Positions 1-4,402 of a stretch of DNA of 6,060 nt are shown in pieces. The notes beneath the pieces are model-generated. The model saw nothing but the letters and a program-made list of their open reading frames with translations, ran no database searches and was not told the origin of the DNA. Origin of the DNA: Candidatus Syntropharchaeum sp. (GTDB lineage: Archaea; Halobacteriota; Syntropharchaeia; Alkanophagales; Methanospirareceae); NCBI GenBank assembly GCA_016782355.1, contig JADHYP010000085.1, positions 1-6,060 on the forward strand. The letters run 5' to 3'. Both the position numbers and the translations under genes were made by a program. Numbering within the stretch: the first letter of the stretch is position 1; each line of letters opens with the position of its first letter.

Positions 1-523
1 TTACACTTAGAGAAGCATAAGCTTTTCCTGACCAGCCTCGAAATGCCGTGCCTCAACGTTAGGTTGTACCTTTCTATGTAGACCGTATCTATGTCCATAT
101 CATCTACCTCACCGAAAATGATTGTTCTGGTCTTACCAACCACTCTGCCCCCTTCCCTTTCTTTGACGAGTTGTCCGTAATTGATCGTCTCCACATCGAA
201 GTTCTCCCGGATGGCACTGGTGTACTGAACGTTACCGTCACTGGCGAAAGTAGCCTTCTCATCCTTTGTTGGTTTCTTGCCCCGTTTTCTCACCGTTTTC
301 ATCAGTTTATCTGCCGTGGCTTGCACTCTTTTACCAGCACTATGCGCTAAATGAAGCTTTGTATCGGTTTTCTTCGCTATGTATATCCAGCAATCGCCCT
401 GTCTATCATCGTCACCATCTCCTCCGTCAACGTTCTTTTGTTTTTTTTACGAATGACCACATCTCATCTACCTGGACTTTGGTGAGTCCAACATTCCGTA
501 TCAAAAAGTCCGTCACTTCCAAA
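1..523 (-). pseudogene. IS1-family transposase remnant (InsB-like), 5'-truncated and frameshifted, runs off the window
   Basis: Read on the minus strand, this encodes the catalytic half of an IS1-type DDE transposase. The first Asp lies in VQVDEMWSFV (about 476-448), the second in FASDGNVQY (about 257-231), and the Glu in VYIERYNLTLRHGISRLVRK (about 90-31), which closely resembles the conserved IS1 InsB block ending in RKSLSFSK. The zinc-ribbon and helix-turn-helix N-terminus is missing: homology starts abruptly near 523, where the sequence joins a PLD-type gene. The frame breaks at a run of eight T (441-448, A8 on the coding strand). Reading DEMWSFVKK onward into QKNVDGGDG needs one A to be skipped, so the copy cannot make a full enzyme unless the run is a sequencing error. 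After that the frame stays open to position 1, and the final residues lie outside. Family assignment is strong; decayed status is likely. Confidence 0.85.
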
Positions 524-967
524 TTTTGAATGCGTAATATATGCCTTCGCATGAAATTTCTTCTTTCGGTATATCCTGCATTCTATGGTCTTATTTCTAA
601 TACTCTCTACTATTGCAGGAACTCCTTCCAAAAAATCATTCTCTTCTTTCTCCTGTTCAATGCTATCATCCAATTTACCGGTAATGTATCCCAATACTTC
701 CTCAAAGGCTTGCCGTGTTCTTTTTGATACTTTATCACCCATAAGAATCCGTATTTTGTCAAGATTCTGCCATTTTTGATCCAGACTCAACAAAGAACCA
801 ATTTCGAAATAACCCGTTGCGATGTCAAATTTCTTTGATAGTTCACACCATTCAGATAGGTATTTTTGAACCTTCCAGGCAGCATCACTATTATCTACAA
901 TGAATAACTCACCTTTTTTGGATGTTTCGTTCATAATCATAACGCCGTAATGTTCTAATGTATTCAA
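464..967 (-). CDS. Truncated N-terminal PLD-like domain of a helicase-type protein, ending in transposon sequence
   Basis: The open frame encodes 167 residues. Residues 20-147 resemble the N-terminal phospholipase-D-like domain found on large helicase/SNF2-type proteins: a start around LFIVDNSDAAWKVQKYL, then FDIATGYFEIGSLL, KIRILMGDKVSKRT, and an H-x-K half-motif in FHAKAYITH (H139, K141). Such proteins usually run to about 1000 residues, and here everything after residue 148 is lost. The last 19 residues (GSDGLFDTE... to the stop) are the transposase region read out of frame, so this is a broken gene. The 967 start is TTG. ATG at 934 (MNETSKKGEL) is an equally good or better start, and no clear ribosome binding site decides between them. 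Full-length relatives are, from memory, often found among defence or restriction genes, but nothing else in the window supports that role. No complete HKD motif is present. Confidence 0.7.
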   Translation of the reverse strand: MNTLEHYGVMIMNETSKKGELFIVDNSDAAWKVQKYLSEWCELSKKFDIATGYFEIGSLLSLDQKWQNLDKIRILMGDKVSKRTRQAFEEVLGYITGKLDDSIEQEKEENDFLEGVPAIVESIRNKTIECRIYRKKKFHAKAYITHSKFGSDGLFDTECWTHQSPGR

Positions 968-1057
968 CTTAATAATACTTGAACTTTACGAATTAAGGTT
1001 CTACATACTCAACTCAACCGTTAATCAAGAGGATATATGAAGAGGTTTCAATGATTA

Positions 1058-1072
1058 TTTTTTTAAAAAAGC
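1058..1072 (-). terminator. Possible U-rich terminator for the DUF2284 gene
   Basis: About 60 nt past the stop codon at 1131, the minus strand reads a run of six T (1065-1070) followed by an A-rich stretch. Archaeal termination often uses such U-tracts without a hairpin. The sequence is almost symmetric (T7A6), so it could also serve plus-strand transcripts or be plain AT-rich spacer. The rest of the 968-1130 gap holds no gene that I can see. Confidence 0.3.
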
Positions 1073-1130
1073 GGTCTTTCATGGAAACGAAGCAAGGCTG
1101 GATGTGTGAAGTGCCGCATTGGATGTATTC

Positions 1131-1763
1131 TCATTCTAACAAAAGCAGCCCGAAAAAGGTTATCTTTTCATAAGGCGATGTTAGCACTTCCAGTTCATAT
1201 CCGGCATTCCTGACCGTCTTGAAAACGTCTATCCCACACGCTTCCATCCCGGGTCTCATTTTGTGCTGATGTTCACAAAATCGCTTCGGGACATGGTCTA
1301 AAACTGTGGGGCTCTGCCCCACGACCCCGCAAGCCCTGTAAGGGCTTAAATCCCTTTGCTCTGGTATGCATTCATCACAATGCGCGCAGCAAAGTCCGAC
1401 CATTGCGAACGCTTTGTAATAGCCGGACAGAAAAGCATAACGTTCGAGCTCAAACATCGTGTCATACAACTCTTTTATGGCATCCCAGAGGAAATGGTGT
1501 ATATGCGATGGCTGGACTCCGGGGTTCGGTTTAGCGTCAAATCTCGCAACTACCGCCCGCTCGTAACACGTTATCAGCTTCCTCGTCTCTTCCGGCGACG
1601 GAACATAGGGCGGGCAGTTCAGATGCTTGCCATACGCTTTACATCCATACCTGCATTTCCACCTCACCCAGGCACCTACTTCAATCTTATCGGTGGGAGT
1701 GAGTTTAAAATCCGGATGTATATGTGTCAATTCCTCTAACAACGTATCTAAATCAGTTTTCAT
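1131..1763 (-). CDS. DUF2284 family predicted metal-binding protein with an internal insertion
   Basis: A 210-residue cysteine-rich cytoplasmic protein. The N-terminal cluster is C37, C41 and C50 in a WKCRYGCKAYGKHLNCPPY context. The second cluster is C125, C126, C129 and C132 in GLCCAHCDEC, then C163, then RPGMEACGIDVFKTVRNAGY (170-189) and a C-terminal FFGLLLLE. These are the signatures of DUF2284, predicted to bind metal or an iron-sulphur cluster; its function is unknown. Family members normally have only a few residues between the CDEC motif and the Cys before RPSMEA. Here about 24-26 additional residues (roughly 137-162) intervene, encoded by palindromic DNA (see the repeat entry). The reading frame survives, so the protein may still fold. 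The ATG at 1763 has an AGAAGGAAG-type ribosome binding site nine bases upstream. The gene is divergent from the cutA operon. Family call is confident; activity with the insert is unknown. Confidence 0.88.
   Translation of the reverse strand: MKTDLDTLLEELTHIHPDFKLTPTDKIEVGAWVRWKCRYGCKAYGKHLNCPPYVPSPEETRKLITCYERAVVARFDAKPNPGVQPSHIHHFLWDAIKELYDTMFELERYAFLSGYYKAFAMVGLCCAHCDECIPEQRDLSPYRACGVVGQSPTVLDHVPKRFCEHQHKMRPGMEACGIDVFKTVRNAGYELEVLTSPYEKITFFGLLLLE
1258..1355 (-). repeat. Palindromic repeat element inserted in frame in the DUF2284 gene
   Basis: Three perfect hairpins lie in under 100 nt. ATTTTGTG/CACAAAAT is at 1258-1265 and 1274-1281 (8-bp stem, 8-nt loop). GTGGGGC/GCCCCAC is at 1306-1312 and 1316-1322 (7-bp stem, TCT loop). 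AAGCCCT/AGGGCTT is at 1331-1337 and 1341-1347 (7-bp stem, GTA loop). The stretch coincides with residues that the DUF2284 family normally lacks (about R137-K160, 72 nt). The first hairpin encodes CEHQHKM, which aligns with normal family sequence, so it may be native or may be the edge of the element. GC content of the middle hairpins is well above the surroundings. It resembles REP-like or Rickettsia-type palindromic elements in behaviour; no copy lies elsewhere in the window. Confidence 0.65.
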
Positions 1764-1787
1764 TTTCTAAAACTTCCTTCTATTTAA

Positions 1788-1820
1788 GACGCAGATTAAC
1801 ACTGATTTACGCGGATTTAT
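1788..1820. repeat. 10-nt periodic repeat, three degenerate units
   Basis: Units GCAGATTAAC (1791-1800), ACTGATTTAC (1801-1810) and GCGGATTTAT (1811-1820) each place GATT at the same position, giving an exact period of 10, one helical turn. It sits in the divergent intergenic region between the DUF2284 gene and the cutA operon, so it could be an operator. Similar CGCAGATT-type repeats are common between genes in many genomes, so a dispersed repeat is equally likely. Confidence 0.55.
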
Positions 1821-1876
1821 TTTAGTTTAACATTGTTTATTTTTCTCTTTTGTTAGAGCCGTTTTTCATATACCTA

Positions 1877-1888
1877 TTTTATACTATA
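1877..1888 (+). promoter_or_regulatory. Candidate TATA box for the small ORF-cutA operon
   Basis: TTTTATACTATA lies about 40 nt before the ATG at 1922. A start of transcription about 25 nt downstream would leave a leader of roughly 15 nt that still includes a weak GGTGAT ribosome binding site (1907-1912). Confidence 0.5.
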
Positions 1889-1921
1889 AGGATATTATGA
1901 AAGTTGGTGATAAGTATTAGT

Positions 1922-2080
1922 ATGGGAACAGAAGAGTTAGAAGAATTGGTGAAGAAGATAAAAGCGAAGGCGTTGAATGCGGAAGCGAAGAAGCGAGGGA
2001 TAAAGACTGCGTGCGTGAAGAAAATAGACATTGCCAAACAACTGCCAAGGGAAGTACTGGAAGAACTCAGCTCTAAGTGA
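1922..2080 (+). CDS. Small hypothetical protein (52 aa) upstream of and overlapping cutA
   Basis: ATG at 1922 opens a 52-codon frame ending in TGA at 2078-2080. The product begins MGTEELEELVKKIKAKALNA and ends REVLEELSSK. It is lysine- and glutamate-rich, predicted helical, with a single cysteine (C31) and no membrane segment. The stop overlaps the cutA ATG by one base (TGATG), which points to translational coupling and is the main reason to accept it as a real gene. A GGTGAT ribosome binding site lies about nine bases before the ATG. I do not recognise the family. The pattern of alternating charged and hydrophobic residues suggests a helix-turn-helix or SAP-like fold, but that is only inference. 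It is too short for most ORF cut-offs. Confidence 0.65.
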   Translation: MGTEELEELVKKIKAKALNAEAKKRGIKTACVKKIDIAKQLPREVLEELSSK

Positions 2081-2397
2081 TGAAGGAAGATTTTTTCGTA
2101 GTGCTGTGCACGGCGAGCGTGACTGAATCGGAAGGGATAGCGAGGCTTTTGGTGGAGGAAAAGCTGGCAGCGTGTGTGAACGTTGCAAAGGTGGACTCAT
2201 ATTACAGGTGGAAAGGCGAATTTTGCAAGGATGGAGAGGCTTTGCTGATAATAAAGACGGAAGGAAAAAGCAATGTAGATAGGATTATAGAGCGGATAAA
2301 AGAAATTCACAGCTATGAAGTGCCGGAAATCATTGCAGTTCCGATTGTTGCTGGATATGATAAGTATTTAGCGTGGATAGAAGAGTCAATGGAATGA
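2080..2397 (+). CDS. cutA: Divalent-cation tolerance protein CutA
   Basis: A 105-residue protein matching CutA over its full length (usual size 100-115). Visible hallmarks are FFVVLCTASVTESEGIARLL at the N-terminus, LAACVNV with the conserved cysteine, YYRWKGE, ALLIIKTE, HSYEVPEIIAVPI and the closing GYDKYLAWIEE. CutA proteins form very stable cytoplasmic trimers with a PII-like ferredoxin fold. They were linked to copper tolerance in E. coli, but the real role remains uncertain. The ATG at 2080 overlaps the upstream stop by one base; a GTG codon directly before it (2077) is in frame and is an unlikely alternative. It is probably co-transcribed with the small upstream gene. Nothing is missing or unusual in the sequence. 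Confidence 0.97.
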   Translation: MKEDFFVVLCTASVTESEGIARLLVEEKLAACVNVAKVDSYYRWKGEFCKDGEALLIIKTEGKSNVDRIIERIKEIHSYEVPEIIAVPIVAGYDKYLAWIEESME

Positions 2398-2412
2398 TTG
2401 TGCTTGTTTACC

Positions 2413-2440
2413 GCGGAGCCCGCAGAGAACACAGAGAAAA
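2413..2440. repeat. 9-nt periodic GCRGAG repeat just after cutA
   Basis: GCGGAGCCC (2413-2421), GCAGAGAAC (2422-2430) and ACAGAGAAA (2431-2439) are three degenerate 9-nt units. The same motif recurs at 2538-2552 and 3149-3159. The 2398-2596 spacer that contains it has a short open frame, but that frame is largely built from these repeats, so I do not call a gene there. Confidence 0.55.
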
Positions 2441-2530
2441 ATTCGACAGTGGGGAGATGGGAGACGATTTGGATTTCTTTTCCTGGACGATGAAATATAT
2501 GAAACAAATGAGGGCGGAAGATTTTATCGC

Positions 2531-2552
2531 CGCTCTCACGGAGAGCGCAGAG
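2531..2552. repeat. Hairpin plus GCAGAG repeat upstream of the PD-(D/E)XK-like gene
   Basis: CGCTCTC (2531-2537) and GAGAGCG (2541-2547) form a perfect 7-bp stem with an ACG loop. It overlaps two 9-nt-spaced units of the GCRGAG motif (2538-2543 and 2547-2552). No T-run follows, so a classical terminator for cutA is not supported. It stops about a dozen bases before the next TATA box. Confidence 0.5.
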
Positions 2553-2564
2553 ATGAGATAAATG

Positions 2565-2572
2565 TTTATATA
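2565..2572 (+). promoter_or_regulatory. TATA box giving a probable leaderless transcript
   Basis: TTTATATA is a near-consensus archaeal TATA box. Its centre lies about 28 nt before the ATG at 2597, so transcription starting about 25 nt downstream would begin at or next to the start codon. The bases before that ATG are A-rich and contain no ribosome binding site, which fits a leaderless message. Confidence 0.7.
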
Positions 2573-2596
2573 CAATAAAAACAAAAGTAGAAAAAA

Positions 2597-3139
2597 ATGT
2601 CATCGGAATTAACAAAAGAAGATATTTTTAGGATGTTTGCCGAAACCGATAGAGAAATTAAAGAAGCGTTTAAAGAAACCGATAAAAAGATAAAAGAATT
2701 AGCCACTCTTTTTACGGGTCAGTGGGGAAAGTTAATCGAGGCACTGGTCAGACCCTCAGCGCTAAAATTGTTCCAGGAAAGAGGTGTAAAAGTTACCGAA
2801 ACTTATCAGCGGTTGGAGAGTTATCGTAATGGCTCGCAGATGGAAATAGACATACTTCTGGCAAATGATCGTGAGGCGGTAGTGATAGAAGTGAAGACTA
2901 CGCTGAAAGTAGAAGATGTGAATGAGTTTTTGGACAATTTGGCGCGATTTACATTCTTTTTCCCGCGATATAAGGGCTTAAAAATATATGGTGCCGTGGC
3001 GGGGATACAGATAGAAGAAGGTGCTGATAAGTTTGCATATCGTCAGGGCTTATTTGTTTTAACCGGCAGTGGTGATACGGGGATTGTCAGAATTCTTAAC
3101 AACCCTGAGTTCAGACCCAGGAACTTTGGGGATAGGTAA
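2597..3139 (+). CDS. DUF3782/PD-(D/E)XK nuclease-like protein with N-terminal coiled coil
   Basis: A 180-residue soluble protein. Residues 5-38 are a charged heptad-like helix (EDIFRMFAETDREIKEAF and on), likely a coiled coil. Residues 43-120 carry a PD-(D/E)XK-like core: E48 in the first helix, D85 in QMEIDILLAND, and E98-V-K100 in AVVIEVKTTLKVEDV, followed by a helix FLDNLARFTFFFP. The C-terminal third (KIYGAVAGIQ, GLFVLTGSGD, ILNNPEFRPRNF) matches the usual ending of archaeal and cyanobacterial DUF3782-type proteins. Such proteins occur in many paralogous copies and are presumed nucleases, though activity is mostly untested. Length and catalytic residues are intact. It has its own TATA box and no ribosome binding site, and no obvious partner gene. 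The downstream piece starts immediately after its stop but is unrelated. Confidence 0.8.
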   Translation: MSSELTKEDIFRMFAETDREIKEAFKETDKKIKELATLFTGQWGKLIEALVRPSALKLFQERGVKVTETYQRLESYRNGSQMEIDILLANDREAVVIEVKTTLKVEDVNEFLDNLARFTFFFPRYKGLKIYGAVAGIQIEEGADKFAYRQGLFVLTGSGDTGIVRILNNPEFRPRNFGDR

Positions 3140-3140
3140 G

Positions 3141-3160
3141 TGCGGTCTCCGCAGAGGACG
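3141..3160. repeat. Third copy of the GCAGAG-type repeat, with small hairpin
   Basis: TGCGG/CCGCA (3141-3145 and 3149-3153) forms a 5-bp stem. CGCAGAG and ACGCAAA then follow at 9-nt spacing. It sits exactly between the stop of the 2597 gene and the start of NosD piece A, so it may mark a junction. Confidence 0.4.
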
Positions 3161-3318
3161 CAAACAAGCTACCTCAGCAACTGCTGGGATGATTACAGCG
3201 GTAGCGATGCCGATGGAGATGGAATTGGGGATACCCCTTACAGCATAGGTTTCGATGCTGATAACTATCCGCTGATGGAGCCTTTGGAGAATTATTTTAC
3301 GGTGGAAGAAGAGACAAC

Positions 3319-3326
3319 TTTTATAA
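3319..3326 (+). promoter_or_regulatory. Candidate TATA box for the retropepsin-like gene
   Basis: TTTTATAA lies about 70 nt before the ATG at 3391. This would give a leader of about 40 nt that contains the strong ribosome binding site at 3379-3383. A second AT-rich box, ATATAT, lies at 3331-3336. Confidence 0.4.
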
Positions 3327-3378
3327 GGAGATATATCTTAGATGTAATCAGTAAACAACAACATAATAATAAAAGAGA

Positions 3379-3383
3379 GGAGG
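3379..3383 (+). promoter_or_regulatory. Ribosome binding site of the retropepsin-like gene
   Basis: GGAGG seven bases before the ATG at 3391. It is one of the two strongest Shine-Dalgarno sites in the window and fixes that start over the in-frame ATG further in (MKIEDK). Confidence 0.7.
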
Positions 3384-3390
3384 AAGTAAA

Positions 3391-3765
3391 ATGGGACGAA
3401 CTTTTAAAGACATGAAGATAGAGGACAAAGCAGCATTTGTTTTGTTTGACACGGGTGCGCTCAGGTCGTATGTTAGAAAGGAATTCGCTTCTGAAGTCAG
3501 GTGGAGGACAAATTTGTTTAAAGTGGGCATAGGAGGATATTCTTTCGAGATAGATGAATCGTGCGCACTAAACTGTGAAATAGAAGGATTAGGATTTGAT
3601 ATAGAGGCGCATCCAATTGAAGGACTGGGAACGGATGAGCGTGGGCAGCGAATAGATGCAGTAATAGGTGCGATAGGGATGGAGAAATGGGGCTTAATTC
3701 CAGACCCGAGGACTGGTTCGATAGACCTAACTGCGCTTCGCAAGAGGGAATTTATAGAATTTTAG
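3391..3765 (+). CDS. Retropepsin-like aspartic protease family protein
   Basis: A 124-residue protein of single-domain retropepsin type. The catalytic-loop signature is AAFVLFDTGALRSYV, with D20-T21-G22. A central strand-rich segment (FKVGIGGYSFEIDESC) corresponds to the flap region. The second hydrophobic motif, DAVIGAIGMEKWGLIPD (about residues 89-105), corresponds to the ILG-type motif after the flap. Retropepsin-like proteins work as homodimers, each subunit giving one Asp. Archaeal members are usually 120-140 residues with unknown substrates, so the length is normal and the active site looks intact. There is no signal peptide, so it should be cytoplasmic. It lies between NosD pieces A and B with its own ribosome binding site. 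Protease activity is inference from the family; some relatives may only bind. Confidence 0.78.
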   Translation: MGRTFKDMKIEDKAAFVLFDTGALRSYVRKEFASEVRWRTNLFKVGIGGYSFEIDESCALNCEIEGLGFDIEAHPIEGLGTDERGQRIDAVIGAIGMEKWGLIPDPRTGSIDLTALRKREFIEF

Positions 3766-3794
3766 GTTAAGTAAAAGCAGAGGGTGAAGTCACA

Positions 3795-4147
3795 ATGGAA
3801 GGAATCAAAGCAAGCTGGAATACAAGTGGTATAGATATAAAACGACTCGTGTTTGCTGTCTGCATAGCATTTGTGCTGCTTGGTGCTTTTGTGGGTGTAG
3901 CTTCTGCAACGACCTTGCCGAGTACCCCGATGCCGTCTTCACCTCCATTCATGCTGCGGTGGATGCTGCCAGCACTGGAGATACGATTATTGTTTATCCC
4001 GGTACCTACACCGAGAATGTGGATGTGAACAAGAGCTTGACCATACAAACTTTAGAAAAGTTTGATCAAAACGCTTCGCAGTCAGAGAACGGGGCTGAGG
4101 TGACGATTGTTCAGGCGGCAATTTCAGGTGGCAATATCTTTATATAA
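3795..4147 (+). pseudogene. NosD-like beta-helix secreted protein, broken N-terminal copy (piece B)
   Basis: ATG at 3795 with a good ribosome binding site (GAGGGTGA, 3780-3787) starts a signal peptide: IDIKRLVFAVCIAFVLLGAF, ending ASATT, nearly the same as that of piece D. Straight after the signal peptide the frame is lost. Homology resumes in another frame from about 3920: AEYPDAVFTSIHAAVDAAST, then GDTIIVYPGTYTENVDVNK and so on. Compared with D, exactly 19 nt are missing between two ACGAC direct repeats (one copy remains at 3909-3913), which explains the shift. The second part also has a 33-nt insertion (4049-4081). Homology ends near 4120, where unrelated sequence carrying the next operon's TATA box begins, and the frame stops at 4145. 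If translated from 3795, the product would be a 77-residue signal peptide with a nonsense tail. Confidence 0.82.
4049..4081 (+). repeat. 33-nt in-frame insertion with palindromic core in piece B
   Basis: Relative to pieces C and D, 11 additional codons (TLEKFDQNASQ) lie between SLTIQ and SENGAE. The centre, TTTGATCAAA (4061-4070), is a perfect 10-nt palindrome. Because the length is a multiple of three, the frame is kept. It may be a small mobile palindromic element. Confidence 0.5.
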
Positions 4148-4148
4148 T
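4139..4148 (+). promoter_or_regulatory. Candidate TATA box of the antitoxin-mazF operon
   Basis: TTTATATAAT lies about 50 nt before the antitoxin ATG (4196), which would place the transcript start near 4168-4172 and leave a short leader containing GGAGAAGGAA (4184-4193). The box lies just beyond the end of NosD homology in piece B, so the NosD fragment abuts this promoter. Confidence 0.6.
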
Positions 4149-4195
4149 AGGAGGAATAAAATTAAGATGGGGGTGATAAAGAAGGGGAGAAGGAA

Positions 4196-4402
4196 ATGGA
4201 AGCTTTAAAATTTTATGTGAAGATTGGAGAAGAGGGCAGAGTTGTGTTACCGGAATTGGAGAAACTAAAGGGAAGAAGAGCAGAAATAATAATACTTCCG
4301 CTGGAGGAAGATGAAGACCTCGGAGACCTGCTTAGAGCTTCAGAGAGCAGCTTAGATTTTTGGGACAATCCTATTGATGACGTGATATGGAACGATGTAT
4401 AA
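4196..4402 (+). CDS. MazE/AbrB-like antitoxin
   Basis: A 68-residue protein. Residues 5-38 (KFYVKIGEEGRVVLPEL, then KGRRAEIIILPLEE) look like a SpoVT/AbrB-type DNA-binding half-domain, which dimerises to form a swapped-hairpin barrel. The acidic C-terminus (residues 40-68, with LLRASESSLDFWDNPIDDV) is the expected toxin-binding tail. It overlaps the MazF start by 8 nt, the usual antitoxin-first order with translational coupling. GGAGAAGGAA directly upstream acts as the ribosome binding site. By analogy with MazEF it should repress its own promoter, whose TATA box is at 4139. The gene is intact, although its partner toxin is altered at the C-terminus. The assignment rests on the AbrB-like region and on the neighbour. 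Confidence 0.75.
   Translation: MEALKFYVKIGEEGRVVLPELEKLKGRRAEIIILPLEEDEDLGDLLRASESSLDFWDNPIDDVIWNDV

Larger units (their letters stand above)
3140..3415 (+). pseudogene. NosD-like beta-helix protein, C-terminal fragment (piece A)
   Basis: From about 3167 the frame reads YLSNCWDDYSGSDADGDGIG, then DTPYSIGFDADNYPLMEPLE (about 3230-3289). This is the recurrent end of NosD or periplasmic copper-binding type beta-helix proteins in archaea, where the first part is normally NYWDDY, followed by an Asp-rich calcium-binding-like loop (DADGDGIGD). There is no signal peptide and no beta-helix repeats before it. The open frame begins at a GTG inside the GCAGAG repeat directly after the previous stop, so this is a stranded 3' end rather than a gene. 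After LENYF the frame continues for about 37 residues of unrelated lysine- and glutamate-rich sequence that overlaps the ribosome binding site and start of the next gene. Expression as a protein is unlikely. Confidence 0.75.

Noticed and set aside
441..448. Programmed -1 frameshift in the transposase
   Set aside because: The run contains a possible slippery heptamer in the right phase, but a -1 slip does not lead into the catalytic frame; one base must be skipped instead.
266..779. Three plus-strand open frames
   Set aside because: They lie opposite transposase and PLD-domain sequence, are rich in Phe, Ser and Leu as reverse-strand shadows usually are, and match nothing known to me.
1356..1739. 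127-residue open frame on the plus strand
   Set aside because: It is antisense to the DUF2284 gene, whose cysteine motifs and conserved blocks clearly define the coding strand; no ribosome binding site or recognisable family.
1788..1820. CRISPR-like repeat
   Set aside because: Units are only 10 nt, degenerate and contiguous, with no spacers; no CRISPR array or cas gene is visible anywhere in the window.
1897..1920. Seven-codon frame MKVGDKY before the small cutA-linked gene, considered as a leader peptide
   Set aside because: Too short, with no regulatory codons, paired hairpins or ribosome binding site of its own.
2373..2561. 62-residue open frame after cutA
   Set aside because: It starts inside cutA, and much of its product (YRGARREHREK, ALTESAEMR) is simply the translation of the GCRGAG repeats; no ribosome binding site.
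2313..2615. 100-residue minus-strand open frame over the end of cutA
   Set aside because: It is a shadow of the well-supported cutA sequence and of the repeat spacer.
4166..4207. Short frame MGVIKKGRRKWKL behind a GGAGG
   Set aside because: It overlaps the antitoxin start in another frame. The GGAGG at 4151-4155 probably lies upstream of the transcript start implied by the TATA box at 4139.
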